From contig ML677373.1 in the NCBI GenBank assembly GCA_007922305.1, positions 20,040,348 through 20,104,347 on the forward strand: DNA of 64,000 nucleotides, written 5' to 3'. The notes beneath the pieces were generated by a model. The model was not told the origin of the DNA. It did not search any database and saw nothing but the letters and a program-made list of their open reading frames with translations. Positions 1 to 13,200 of the stretch are shown one piece after another. The stretch is from Dermatemys mawii (lineage: Eukaryota; Chordata; Testudines; Dermatemydidae). Position 1 is the first letter of the stretch. Each line of letters begins with the position of its first letter. Position numbers and translations under genes: made by a program.

Positions 1-2925
1 TGACATCGTGCTTCCTGACCTGAGCTTGGAAAGCCAAACTGAGCAATTCCCAGTCTCACCAGGCCTATAAAAGGGGGCAAAGACATGCTGGGCAAACTCC
101 AGAATATCAGGAGCTGTTAGAGTGCAAGAGCAAAGCCCAGCTTGTCAGGGGTTAAATGCTATTTTCTTTGGGGCACTTAAGATCTGCCCATGGACTCTGC
201 TTTTGAAATCACTTGTTTGCTGTCAAGATGATAGCCCTGGAGAAGGGTACTTTTTTCTTCTCCCTTCAGCTGTGGGACAGCTAGGTTGCAGGGAGGTTGA
301 TGATGTAAATGAAAAGGATACCAGAGTCTGCTGGGACAGATATATAAATTTTTTTTAGCAGTGTATTGTTTAGCCAGCCAAGATCAGTGGATGCAGAGGT
401 GTCTTCAGGGGCCTAGTAGCTTGCAAAACTTATGATTGAAATGTGAATTTGGAGCTCACACTCCTTTGCTTCTTTCTGATACATGATCTAGGAGTGGCAT
501 TAGAGAGCGTACTTTCCTTGAAAGCATTTGCACTGGTCTTTGAAATCATTCCTTGCCCTGGCAACTCACAAGGTCGTAGCTCTAGAAAACCACATCCTTC
601 TGATTACCATCTTGGTTTTTCTCCTTCCTTACTCCCAGTAGCTAAAATCATGTTGCAACTCCTAGTTCATAGCCTATGCGCTACTCACAGACGCTGCCAG
701 ACGAAACAGAAGTGACCAGGAGCACAGCTGTGTTCAGAGCTGAGTGTAAAACCTGCCTTTCCCATGACCGCACTCTCCATCTCCAAACACACACTGCAGC
801 CCTGCCTCATGGTGCCAGCTGGGAAAGAGAGAGGGAAAATCAGCATCTCTTCAGTAATGGGAGAGGCTCAGGTACCACAGTGAGAGAAGCCAGAGAGGTA
901 CCTAGATCAGAGTCATTTTCCACTTTGCTGGGTCTGAAGCTACCCAAGCTGTAGGACAGTGGAGAGTCTGACCCTAAAGCTTTATATCATTTAAAGTGGG
1001 ATAAAGCATTGGCTTCTAGCACTGGTGGTTTTGGCAACAGAGGCAGCTGAACTCGTATTTGGAATTCAAGCAGAAAAACCCCCTCACATCCAGGTGAATG
1101 GTAATTTGGATGCTGTGATTTAATGTCCACTTTATCCTGACTTGATCTGGTTAGGGTAACAGAAAGCCAGGCTTCCTCCATTTCCTAAGGTGTATAGAGT
1201 GTTTCTTTCTAGCCATGGTGACTTGTGAGAAACTCAGCCTTAAAACCAGCACTGACCCAGGACTGACTACAGCAAATCCCAAGGCAAAGATCAGAGCAGC
1301 TCCCGGTTCCTGCTGTCCATCCGTTTTTCCCTGTCACTTTTACAGACCAGTTTTCTGCATGGTATGAAGCTGGGCAGATGTAAGTAGTCACAGCTGCAGA
1401 GCCTAATTCTAAAGAGCACTCGAGTGCAGAGTTCAGCAGTGCAGGGCAGATTTCATCCTTCTGCCCCTGAACCAAATGGCATCTGGCCATTGACTTCAGT
1501 CAGAGCAGGGGTTTAGTTTGGCCTTATAAATACTGGTGCCAGAGATTGGAAAGGGGATTTGTGCCATGTGCAGCTACTCTTTCTGTGTAGTGAGACCTGG
1601 AGCGTTCTGGTGCTGGTAGAGTCGGCCTGCCCTGAATCTGATTCTCTTCATACTGGATCAGCTGCTGGGGCAGGATTAAACACCCCTGAGTCAGAGCTGG
1701 AGGCCAGTGTTCCTCTGCATCCTGCCAGGGCAGCAGGAGAAAGCAAAACTGTGTTCCAGCAGCCAAGGAACTGCTGGTTCCAATGATCCTTCCCCACAAG
1801 CTGCCAGTTCCTCTGGGGACACAAAAGGGGATCCTGGAACCATTCCCCTGCCCTTAAACAAACTGACGTGGCTGGCATCCTATTGACGTGCACCAAGAGC
1901 CTGTCAGTTCAGCGCTAGGCCGCCCTTGTTCATCAGTAACAAAGTCTGAGCCTGAACTCTGACCAGCCTCAGATTGTGTTATCAGGGAGTGGTGGTATTG
2001 ACACATCTTCCAGGGCAGTTTCTGCCCTCAGTTACCTCTGTGCTAATCTGTTTTTTATCTCTCACCTTGGTACCCAGCCCTCATTGCAGTCCCGGCGTGA
2101 GAGTACCTAGAATCTGCTACAGTACTGGTCTTGCCTTGTATCTGCACCCATTTTAGGAGCACAAATACCCCAAACTGGGGCTTGCTTGTGCACATCGTTA
2201 ACCCCCCACTGTTTTCACATGCATCAGGGCCCTTGCCTACCTCAGTGGAGCCTGTGCAACAACATGGGTGCCCTTTGGAAGGCTTGTCCCTGAATTGCTG
2301 CCCTGATCTCATGTGACTGTTTTAGAAGCAGCTGCACTGTGCGTGGTCATGCACATGCAGGGTTAACAGAAAAGCTTTTTAACCTATATTTGGTGGACGT
2401 TTCACTATCTGCTGAGAACTGGATTAAACAGGTTGCTGTTCACGGAGGCAGAGTCCAGTTTGGTGGCTGCTGTTTAACTTTTAAATAGTTTAGTTTGTTA
2501 TAATTTTTCTTTGCCTGACTCTCTCTCACATTGCTAAACAATGACAAAACACTAGGTGCGTCAGCTATACTTTGTTTAGCTAGACGTGTCACGGCTGAGC
2601 GTCTCATGGCAGTGAGATTCAAATCTATCCAGGGACACAGAATTGAGGGAATAAGAGGTACAGAGTCAAAAGATTTTATTCTAAAAGCCCCACCCATGAG
2701 TTATGGATTAAATGATTTAAGTTTTATATATATTTTTTTCGGAAACATCATGGAATGTGGATGCAAACGGCAATCGGGATTCACAGCTGAGTGGCCTGGG
2801 GATGAATCCGGTTGTTTCTGGATTCCTTTCCCACCTCCTATTAGAAACATTGTACTCCTGCTGTTAGGGCCAGATCCAAACATGCTCCCTCATGCAAAAC
2901 TCCCATTGAAATCAGCGGGCCAAAT

Positions 2926-3030
2926 TATTAACATCATTATGTGTGTTGTGGTAACACCTAGACGCCCCAGTCCTGGGTCCCATTGTGTGAGGCACTTTAC
3001 AAACACAGAACAAAAATATCTGCTCCTAAG
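2926..3030 (+). repeat. Dispersed sauropsid repeat (segment with CACCTA..CCCATTGTG core)
   Basis: The pattern tggtaacacctagacgcccc, then cccattgtgtgaggcacttt and acaaacacagaacaaaaat, is shared with 20308-20396 and partly with 6672-6760 and 21765-21860. It is an old interspersed family common in turtle-type genomes, whose class I cannot fix. Confidence 0.6.
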
Positions 3031-3688
3031 ATCTTGATTTACTTCCACCAGTAATCCCGAGATATGAAGTCAAGGGAACTGTGAACATACTTTTGTGCTG
3101 AAAGAGTGAATAGTTTTGTGTGAAATTTTGCTGCAGTGTTGTCCCTGGGTTTGCAGAGGTTGGCTTGAGACAGGCTCTAGAAAAGCATTCAGAAAACGAG
3201 GTCCTGTTGAGTAGAACGTCCACGTGTGGGTGTGTGAAAATGGTGATATTCTCAAATTCAATTTAGACTCCGCTCAGAGTAGCTGGCTGGGTCTGTGAAA
3301 ACAGTTGGCACTGAAGCCATTAACAACGCTGATGCTGAAATTGTTCTTACTTAAAGTTTCAGAGATTGATACTCTGAAATAAAAGGGACAGTTCCCGTCT
3401 TCCCCCTGAACTCTTTTTTCCAGGCTTTGTGCAGTCTCAGGAAAACAGTGTTGCATCACACCACATAGAGAAAGTGATTTTTTTCCCCCACAGCAGTAAT
3501 GGCTAGAAACATACATGCATATTTTAATTAAAGCTGAATTTTGTACAGCAATGTAACAGCCCAGCAACAAAGTGCAGTAGGGTGTGACACTTTGGCTGGC
3601 TCCAGCTAGGCTGTGGCATAAAAAGGCTATTCAGTGAGCTGTAAGATTGACTGATGTTTTCACTCGATATGGGAGACATCCTCTAGGC

Positions 3689-3910
3689 CAGTGGTTCTCA
3701 ATTTTTTGTACGGGTGACCCCTTTCACACAGCAAGCCTCCGAGTGCGACCCCCCCTTATAAATTAAAAACACTTTTTTATATATTTAACACCATTATAAA
3801 TGCTGGAGGCAAAGCACGGTTTGGAGTGGAGGTTGGCAGCTCGCGACCCCCCCATGTAATAACCTTGAGACCCCCTTGAGGGGCCTGGACCCCCCATTTG
3901 AGAAACCCTG
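3689..3910 (+). mobile_element. hAT-type non-autonomous DNA transposon with 8-bp TSD
   Basis: The element is 222 bp with terminal inverted repeats cagtggttctcaa and ttgagaaaccctg (two mismatches on pairing). It is bounded by an exact 8-bp duplication, ctctaggc, at 3681-3688 and 3911-3918. Eight-bp duplications and CAG..CTG ends are hallmarks of hAT elements. It encodes no protein. Confidence 0.9.
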
Positions 3911-4542
3911 CTCTAGGCAAAGGAAGGAAACACAGACCGCAGGGTCAAAACATGTTCTGATGGAGTCATGGTAGCATCTTAATTCTTTTAACATATGATC
4001 AGGCTTAATGATAAGACCCTGGTTTGCCAGCAGAGGCTGCACAGACTTGCAGGGCTGGGAATTAGTGAGGCAGACCGCAGTGTCCTTCGGTGCCTTCCAG
4101 TCTTTTGTTTGACGCGTGCATGCACACACGCGTCACTGGGATGACCCAGTTCCTCCCGATCACTTGTCATCCCACCCTTCCCTTCACAGGGCCCTGAGGA
4201 AGATCGGGCCTCTTTTGAGGCAATAAATATAGCCCATCAACAAGAAAACAGGATGTGTCCACTAGTGATTTCAAAACAAACTTCAAGGGGGGACGATCAA
4301 CAACCCTCCGGTTTGTTCGAAAACAGGATCCTCCTCTAAACATGCCTTGTGAAAAGTTGAATGCATGTGGTGTGCTGCTCTGAGACACCACTGTGCTGCT
4401 GACGTGGTTGTTTCCCTCTGGGTTTTAATCCTTTAAAATTACTTCCTGATGCAGTCAGGGTCCGGATCTTACCTTGGATTTCTGCAGGGGAATGAAAACA
4501 AAGGGAAACACAGTAGATCGCAAAGTACTTGGCAGTCCCGGT

Positions 4543-4665
4543 CGTACAGATGGGAAACTGAGGCACAGAGAGGCCAATGACTTGCTTGTGGTCACACAGG
4601 GAGTCGGGACGGAGCAGGAAGTTGAACCTGGTGCTCCCAGTCTTATGCTCAGGGCCTAACCTCAT
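4543..4665 (-). repeat. MIR/CORE-SINE-like repeat
   Basis: The plus strand shows gatgggaaactgaggcacag, then cttgtggtcacacagggagt and gaacctggtgctcccagtct, the complement of the conserved 3' portion of MIR-type SINEs (CTCAGTTTCC, GTGTGACCTTGGGCAAGT). Confidence 0.65.
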
Positions 4666-6671
4666 TATCGTCCTCCTGAGGTGGCCCTAGAATTTTTTGA
4701 AGGGGAGGAGAGTTAAGCCTCCCTCCAAAACTCTATAATTCCCCTCACCCTTAACTCCGCAGGCCTGGCATCTGGTGGGATTGGGGGCAGAGCCCTGGGA
4801 ATTCTTGGTGAAGTCGAGATTTGCAGAGTCCTGGTGACACAACGACCCTCCTACGCAGGACTGACCATTTGAAGGAGAACTCCCACCATCACCCTCGCAT
4901 AGAACAGCTCCACCAAGAGGGGACGCTAGTGTGGAGAGTCAGCCCCCAGAGTGGAGTAAGAGGCCGTGCTGGTAGAAACCTAGGCTAGCACTCCTGCTCT
5001 TGCTAATGCTGATAAAACTCCTGGGACTGCAGCCAGAGATTTCCCTCCGATTGTCTCTGCTGGCAAGGCCCTCGCTGTGGCCCCTTTGGATCAGGTTGGT
5101 GGCATGTTGCCAGGTGGACAATGGAAGAAGCTTGCATTGCGGCTGCTGAACCTGTTCTCTGGATCGCCGGGGGATTGCTGGCAGCCAGGAAGGAGAACTA
5201 GGCCTGGAAGGCAGCCAAGCCGCGGCTGTGTCTGACTGCCAAAAAATGAGCTTAGGAAGTGAAATCGGGGCAAGGAAACAGCCCCCGCGTTCCCGGTTTT
5301 CCTCAGGCTGGGCCAGGAGCGGTGGTGGATGCAGCGGGCACTTAGCAACTGGGGGAGAAACAAATAAAATTCTGGGACGTGTAAACAGCACCAGGGAAAA
5401 ACTGACTCTCGCCCGGTGACAGGAAAGAATGAGGCTGGGCCTGGGACTTCGTGCAGCTGCTCGACTCCAGGGCAGGTGCAGAGGCGGCTTGAATCCACCT
5501 GGGAGGCAGGTTTGCTGGCCTCTTCCTTGTACTTCACCTCTCCCGTAGATTTTATCTACAGAAAAGCCGGTGACCCTCTCCATCCCTCCCCCTCCCAGTC
5601 TACTTCTGTTAAGGGTGAGTGGGCAGGCAGGGCTGATCCCGCCAGGCCAGAAGCCGGCATCTGAGGCGAGCACAGTGAATACAGGCAGGCAGCCCCTGCT
5701 ACACCTTCCTAGAGGCAGGAATGGCCAGTGCAATGGGTGAGGCCAACCCTCTGCTGTGGGCCTGTTTGGGAATCCAACGCTGCTGTCTGCGCTAGGCTCC
5801 CTCAGTGTCTGTGGTAAAGTTTGGAGTTCTGCTTGGGCCCTGCCCCACAGCGTGAGAGAGAGTCTGCTTCCACCCCATGCACCCGCACAGGGCTGGGTGC
5901 TTATCAGCCGTTATAAACCAGTCCCCTTCCTGGGCGTCACTGCCTGCCAGGTTTATTACTGCACTGACTGTAGCTTACACGTGGTCTGATTATTGGCCCT
6001 AGGAGAGCAGGGAGATTTACGGGCCTGGGGGGGACGTGTCTGACAGAGCTGACTGGGTGACTTTGGACTTACTGTAATTTGCCTAGAATGGCCTTTGGAT
6101 CAAAGGGCCAGAGACAAGCAGGGAAAGGATCAGAAAGAGACGCTGCCTAGGGCAGCGTGGGTACTAAACCCGAGGCAGGGAGACCCCTCTGTATCAAATC
6201 CCCTATCTCGTTTGCTCGTTCCTGCAGGGGAGGGGCTTCTGCTCGAGACAGGGATGTAGGGCTGGGTTCATCTGGACTTTTCCTTTGCTTCCGAGCGATG
6301 TTGGGTTTGCTCTCTCAGGAGGCTGTAAAAATCATGGAGGGAGGGACAGATCCTGTCTGCTCACTTCATGTGACTCCTCCTGTTAGCCCCACCTCCCTGT
6401 CCTGTGTGCCAAACCACTTCTCCTCCCTTGCAGGGGCCCAGCACCACCATGCCCTGGTGCAGGCTGGATTCCCGGCCTGGAGCTCTCTCCTCCCAAGCTG
6501 CAGGTGCTGAGAGTCCTGGGAGCAAGGTGCTGAGCCCCAGAATGAGGGGCCGCATGTGATAGAAAGGGGATAAGAGTGTCGTCTTTGACTGCCCATAGCA
6601 GGTTCTGTCTAACCTTCCTCAGCTGCGAAAATGGAGGCCCATGAGATGAAGCCACAAGGCTCATGCTGAGT

Positions 6672-6885
6672 TCAAGGCCCCATTGTGCTAACCCGGCATG
6701 AGAGAGTCCCTGCCCGAGAGAGCTCACAATGTTAGCAGATAAGGCAGGTGGATGGTGGAAGGGGAATGGAGACACCAAGTGGTGGAGTGACTTGCCCAAG
6801 GTTCCCTGGTATATATGTGACAGAGCCAGAATAGACCCCAGATCTGCTGGGTTTCAGTGCAGTGCCCTACCCACTGTTGGCCTTC
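6672..6885 (-). repeat. MIR/CORE-SINE-like repeat fused to the CCCCATTGTGCT family
   Basis: aaggccccattgtgctaacc and gagctcacaatgttagcaga are followed by gtgacttgcccaaggttccc and gcagtgccctacccactg. The same order recurs at 21765-21985, so both parts belong to one composite repeat family. Confidence 0.6.
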
Positions 6886-7021
6886 TGTAAAAGTTCCTTC
6901 TGCCTTAGAGATTGTGGAAAACCTTTCCGCGTGCCCTGCCCTGGCAGTCCGGCTTTTCACCCTCCCCCACCCCTTTCTCATAACCAGGGTGCTAACCACA
7001 CTTCCTGTGCTTCCTGTCTAG

Positions 7022-7218
7022 TGAAAGCGGACGCCCGTTCTTCCTATACCTAGCGCTAGCCCATACACATGTGCCCTTGGTCCTCGCTCAGCCTCCCTCC
7101 AGCTTCTCATTCCCAGGGCCATACCGAGCCAGCCTGAGGGAGATGGATGCCCTGGTGGGAAAGATAAAGGATAAAGTTGACAGCTGCGGGAAGGAAAACA
7201 CGTTCCTTTGGTTCACAG
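7022..7218 (+). CDS. ARSG: ARSG exon: HTH motif and metal-site start
   Basis: The exon is 197 nt, starting with the last base of a split codon and ending with the first base of Gly. The acceptor is a pyrimidine tract ending ctgtctag; the donor is ACAG|gtgaag. The peptide starts [19 protein letters not shown] and ends [10 protein letters not shown], as in sulfatase domains. The second His of HTH corresponds to ARSA His229, which binds the substrate sulfate. The segment [19 protein letters not shown] is more diverged from mammalian ARSG than its surroundings. The frame is open across an internal ag at 7116, so I read one exon rather than two. Confidence 0.95.
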
Positions 7219-10200
7219 GTGAAGCAATAAAACCAGCTGCAGTCACAGCAGATCGTCTCGATAACTGACATTTGCATACTGCTTGGATCCGCAGGCAGGG
7301 CAAGGGGTGAAGGGGAGAGGGGTGAAGGGCAGCCACGTGCAATGGGAAGCTGTCTGAGGGACGGCCCTCGCATTATGTTAAGGCCTGAAGTGGGGCTTAA
7401 TTTGGGGGATGGGAACTTGTTCACGGCCTCTGCACAGGGGGGTGGATTTCATCCTCCATGAACTCTGCTCCTTTGTATTTATCTGGGTTAAACAGTATTA
7501 AAGCCACAGGCTAAGCTCTGCTCTCAGTTATTCTGGTGTGAACTGGGAGCTACGGCACTGGTGCAAGTGGAGCATCACCTGTGTAACTGAGAGCAGGATC
7601 TCAGCGGGTTTTGTTTCTTCCAATCCTATTAGCCTGCCTGTCTACGTTCCCCTGATTGGGACCCAGGAGACACCACCAAGAGCGACACGGTTACTCTGAG
7701 AAACTGGCTCTCAAACCCACCCTGAAACTTGGGGACTCCTCTCCCCCTTGAAATTGGGGGTGTGTGGGGAATGGAGGCTGGGATCTCCAGAGCGTGTCCC
7801 TGGATTCTCCTGTTGGTCAGGCCCGAGGTGCCGGTCCACTGGCATCCAAATACTGTGTAGATGTGGGGCAGTTAATTTTCCCGGATAGGTCAGATTCACC
7901 TGCCTTGGGGTGTTACTAGGGAAGCTGGACTCCTCCTCCTGCTTTATAGGCAGGGTTTGGGCCTCACAGGGCTGAGCTGCTCTGTCAGACTCGGCAACAA
8001 TCCCTTCTCTCAGGCAACTTGTTTTCCAACCGTCTCCCCACTCCCTCCCCTCCCCAGGCTGCCCCACCTCAGGTGGGCGGATGAACCTGGACATCCGTGT
8101 CTACAAATTAAATCTCAAATCTCTGTTAATTAAAAACCCCAAATCCGCTCTTGCTGAGACGCCTCCTTAATGAGGATGTCTTGCTTCACTGCCATTCCGA
8201 TGACAGGAACCGCTCTGTGGCTCATTAACGCCAAATTGCTATTGTCCTCTCCCCCTCCCCCCTGCCCTGTCTTAGTCTCCCGAATGAATGTTCAGCCCCC
8301 TTGAGAAAACATGGCCTTGTTGTTTGGAAATAACCTCCACTGTCAGCTGTTCAGTCCTCACTCAAGCACCTGCTGGGGTGAAAAGCCATCAGGCTCTGGA
8401 GAGGAGGAGAGCAGGGGATTGGTTGCCTCTTTAAAGGCTTCCCCTTGGGGAGCAAATATCATCTGCAGCAGCACCCCACTTCCCCCCAAACATCAGGGGG
8501 CTCTGTCGGGAGCACCCTCGATTGAGAGAGGCCATCCGACAATCTGCTCCATAGAAGCCGTGTGAGATTGGGCCACCCTTGCTCAGTTTCCCGGGTGAAA
8601 ATCAGAGTAACGCTTCGTTTTAATGGAGCTGATCCGAGTTTATGCCCTAGGGATGGAGGCTGTCTTCTCGCCCATGGTCTTCGTGGTCTGACTTGTTCGC
8701 TGTGTTTCAGGCTGTCTTTGGCTGTTACTCACTGAGATGTTTCTCTCTCCTCCAGGAGACAATGGCCCATGGGCTCAGAAGTGCGAGTTTGCAGGGAGCG
8801 TGGGCCCATTCTCTGGGGCGTGGCAAAGGCAACGAGGTAACTGACAAGGCTGCTCGTAATGCTGTTAGCATCTTGGTAGCCATCACATGTGATGGCCTGG
8901 GAGCGGGGAGGGACCTGCTCCTGAAAGGCCCTTATTCAAATCTGGCCACCAAGCACAAGGGAGCAATAAGACACTTCCCTGCCTCTGGTATCACTCCCAG
9001 CTGTCCGGCTCCTGCTGCACCATCTCTGCCATGGATTGATTTACCTGCAAGGCTCCAGTTTCTGAAGAGCAATTTTCTTGCTTTTAAAATGGATCTGCTA
9101 GTACTAAATGACAGGTGTTTCCCCAAAACATTACGGGGCATCAGGATGAATTAAGGCAATCCGCGGCCCTGGACACATGCCCATGGAGCCTTCTGGCCCC
9201 TCCCCCATGCCGTGGCCCTATCCTTTCTTATGGAAGCAGCAACCTTCAGATGACTGGAGAAGTTTGTGCCTCTTGGAGCTATTGTCTTAGGCTGTCTGCA
9301 GACTCAGGCAGGAATTGTTCACACGTGGCTCACATTTCAAGCTTTTCTCTTATTGCACAATCGTTACAAACAATGTTTTTTAACTGTAGGTCTGGGCCTA
9401 TAGTGTCATGTGCTCTAGTTTCTAGATACATATAAAACTATAATCTGGCCCTGATGGAGAAGGATGCTGTGAGATGCATATAAAAGGTCTTCAAATCCCC
9501 CCAGCTCTTGAGATGACTCAAGCTGAGACCTGTGCTCTGACTGTGCTGATAATTATTTTAGAGCTTGGATTTTATTGTCCTGGAAGTGCTGAGCTCCCAC
9601 TGACTTCCATAGCGGTTACCGGGGCTCTGTGTTTCTGGAAATCAGGCCGGTCAGTGTGCGTCATTGTAAGCCCTCGAATCTAACTGTACGGAGGTGGGGT
9701 TTTAGTGTTTGCTGTCTCCAGTGGAGCCATCTGTTTGGTGGCTTTGATTATTTACACAGAAGCAGCCAAAAGTCTCCAGCATGACTCAGGCTTTTCCCGC
9801 TTCTGCTTGTGTTACGCACAGTGAACGTGTGTCGGGTTACATTTCCCCATTTGCTCCAGGACGGAAGGGGAGGGAGCAGTGGTGTGAGGCAGCATCTCTT
9901 TCCTCATCTGTTTCCTGACATCTTCCAAATATAGTAGAGGCCCGGAGGAAACTGATGTAGATTCTGAGAAAAGGCAACTGTGGGGCTGGCCAGCCAAACA
10001 AGAGGTACTTCCTGTTCCTTGCATCTTTTTTGCAATTCTTGCTTGGTAATTTTTTTTTTTCCTCTCCCCTTCTCCACCTCCCAAAAATCAGGAAGTCGGG
10101 ATTGTATTTCTCTCTTCTTACCTAATAAAAAAATAAATTGTTAGCAACAACCCAATACACCTATGAGCAACCAAGCCTATGATAACGACAGGTAGCGTAG

Positions 10201-13200
10201 CACCCACTAGCAACCCTACAACAAACAAACCAGGGCTAGAAACCCACTTCTCATAGACAACCTTACAGACCAGCCCTCACAGTAAGGAGAGAAATTCCAT
10301 AAGGATATTGAAACACCTGTCAGGAGCAGTGATTTTTAAAATCCCTCTAGATTCCTTGTTAAGTTTGATGCAAAAATGGAATATTTATAGATATTTCAAA
10401 GTGAGAAAATTGCCTATGTGACTCTAATATCTTTGTTCTAAAGCATCTCAATCCTATGGGTGCTGATCTCTATTCTGTTGCCTCAGGTCTCTCGTGTTCT
10501 TACGGACGTGGTTTGCCTATCGTGAACATCCCCAGAGTATGTGATCTGTCTGCCTGTTTTAGACTGCCGCCCATAACTGTAGTCCCTGAGCACCTTCCAC
10601 ATAAAATCCAAAGTGATAGTGAAGTCTCTGCTGGACTTCATGATGTCTCTGCTACTTTTGGGGATCAAATCTCTGCTTGGAAGAGGGTGGGTTTGTGGGA
10701 TTTTGTGGGTAGAGGATTAGGGCAACAAGAGAGGCTGTCCGTGTTGTGAGTGTCATTTCTGTGGTGACAAGGCTTTTTATATGGGTTGGGTGAGGCCTGA
10801 AACGAGCTGGCAAGTTTACAAAAGCAACCTGGCTTTCCATTAGGCCCTAATCCAAATCCCAGGAGTCTTTCCAGGGACTTTGATGGGCTTTAGATTAGGC
10901 CCTTCCTGAGGGCGAAAAGCAATACTGTGGTCTTGGCTTTTTCCCACCTTCTCTGTGAGCTCTGCACAGCAGAATAAAAGCTTTCCCTCTCCTCTGCAGC
11001 AGCCCCTAACCCATTGGGGGAAACTATCTCCCCGTCTCTGTCTGGATGGCCCCTTAGTTGTTACACCCGAACCCCTGGAAGGGCTGGTACTGCAGTGGAA
11101 CCTGACGTCTCCATGGCGATGCGCCTGGCAGAGGAGGTGGCGCTGGAGGTGTGTTGAATTTGCTATGGAAGGAAGCAGCAGACTTACCATCACCCCTCTC
11201 TGGCCCATGGGCATGGTGTCCCTCTTACACGGTTCCCTCTGTTTTGTACCTTGCCTGGGAGTCGCACTGAAAGAGGGGTGGAGTACCATCTCCCCGCTGG
11301 AAACATGCTAGTTGTGGGCCTGTCATTGGGATGGATTTGTTATTACCTGCAAAGGAATGTTCTGTTCTATCTGCTGTCAAGTTTTTATAGAAAGGTTTGA
11401 CTTCTGTAATTTGATGGCATCGCAGAATTGTGCAACCTTTATTACTGAGAAAAATCCATGTGCGTTTTTTTTGTTATGCTTTGCTTCAGCATAGTGTTTA
11501 CTATTGAAAATGTCACCCTGAGCCTTCCACAAGGCTGCTCTGACTTCCTGTGTAACTAAACACACCACAGTACGTGGTATAGGTATTCACAGCTAGTGAA
11601 TATTCCTTTGATTCTCTCCTGCTATGACTCTTTACGGGTTTGTATACAAATCACTTGACCTTATTGTGTCTCAGTTAACCCAGCTGTAACTTGGTACAAG
11701 CGAACCCTTATTTAAAAAACCACAAGGGCCTCTTTTTATTTGGACTATGGAGGGTCAAATTAAAAATCTGGTACAGAGGCTAATTTAAGCAATAGATTAC
11801 TGTACATAGCACAGTTAGTTTTGCAATTTCATATTTGAGTTCCTTCAGAACTCTTGGGTGATACCATCTGGCCCTGGCAATTTATTTAGGCTCATGCTCT
11901 AACCACTGGATTATATTTCCTCCCTTTGCTAGAGGTAGACCCAGGTTTGTTGGAAAAGGAACGTGTGGGTAATTAAGAGTAGGGGAAATTGTTTGTGATG
12001 TAGTCAGAAGGGATTTAGTTTAAAGGTGCAGGCCTGGCAGGATGTGTTTGTAGGTATACTTCAGCAATCTGGAGGGTGCAGCTTTCATGTACTGGAGTTG
12101 TTTACAGTTGGTACTGTACGAATACATGCATGTACACCCCTCTACTCCCCCACCATAGCCAGCCCCTGAGGCCTGCACATAGGAACAAAACTGAATCAGC
12201 AGTAACCACAAAGTAAACATTTCTCTGTGTGTTAGGTTCTCACACAACATCAAAGGCTTATGAAAATAAGCTACATGTCTTGTGAAACCAGCACCGCAGT
12301 TTTCCCATTGGTCATCAAAACAAATGAGAAGTAAAAGGTACTGTTAGGAACTTTAGTCTGGAAGGGACCTCCGAGTCATCAAGTCCATTTTCCAACCCAA
12401 AATCTTTGTTAATAAGGGCGAAAGCTAACTTTTCTCTCTCCTCCTTCTCTGAGAAAAGAACTCTGTAACTTTAAAACCCCAAAAAGTTGGAAGGACTCAA
12501 AATGTACAGGGGCTAAACCATGCATGCTTCTGGAGCTGGCCAAGGGTGAATTTCATTCTAAAGAAACTGGAGCTGGGAGGCAGCTACTTTTTGAATTCAC
12601 TTTGCTGCAAGATTTTTAGTTTCCTGACACCGTTTCACATTGCTGATGCAATCCTCCTCCATTGTCATTTGTTTAGCATCCGTGGCTCTGAATAATTCCT
12701 TTACTTGGTGTCAGGAGAGGTGTTGGCTAAAAGCTCCTGTACAGAAGGGCCGCTGTGAGTATACCGGTCTGTCTTCCAGGGGGGAGTGCAGCCAAGCGAA
12801 CGACCTGGGAAGGGGGACATCGTGTTCCAGCGCTGGCTTATTGGCCTGGAAGGATCCCTGCAAACGTGATGAGCACTGCATTGTTGAGGTAGGAGGACAA
12901 AACATTTTTGTTTTCCCTAGGTGAGTCTGATGATCTAAGCTCAGGCCTGGGAGCTGCATTAGGAGACCTGGCTCTTACATAGTCTTTCTCCCAAGCAGGT
13001 AATGTGCTCTCAGGGAATGAGCTAAACTGCTGGTATTTCTGCTTTAAACACTGGGAAGCAAACCACGATGTGTCAGCTTAGTCCTCACAGACGAGCCTTT
13101 GCTCAAGGGCTCAGAGGAAAATCCAGGATTGCTGCCAGCGTGCCTGGCGGGAATAGGGGACGAGGGAGTTCCTGCCTGACCTCAAGCTGGGCTGTGGATA

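Larger units (their letters stand above)
1..7021 (+). other. ARSG intron upstream of the first exon in the window
   Basis: I found no upstream ARSG exon here (no match to the substrate-pocket or CSPSR regions). The stretch holds a hAT-type element at 3689-3910 and copies of SINE-like repeats near 2926-3030, 4543-4665 and 6672-6885. A GC-richer part around 4940-5740 has long open frames on the minus strand but no recognisable protein. The rest is unremarkable. Confidence 0.7.

Noticed and set aside
2531..3037. 168-codon open frame on the plus strand
   Set aside because: Its last third runs through a dispersed repeat (2926-3030), and the rest has no protein-like conservation that I recognise.
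4939..5733. 264-codon open frame on the minus strand, with further frames overlapping it
   Set aside because: No family is recognisable, residue usage is Pro/Ser/Arg-rich as expected for GC-rich noncoding DNA, several frames are open together, and it lies within an ARSG intron.
7117..7218. A shorter ARSG exon starting after cattcccag at 7116
   Set aside because: The frame is open upstream to a better acceptor at 7021 and that upstream part encodes the conserved [17 protein letters not shown].
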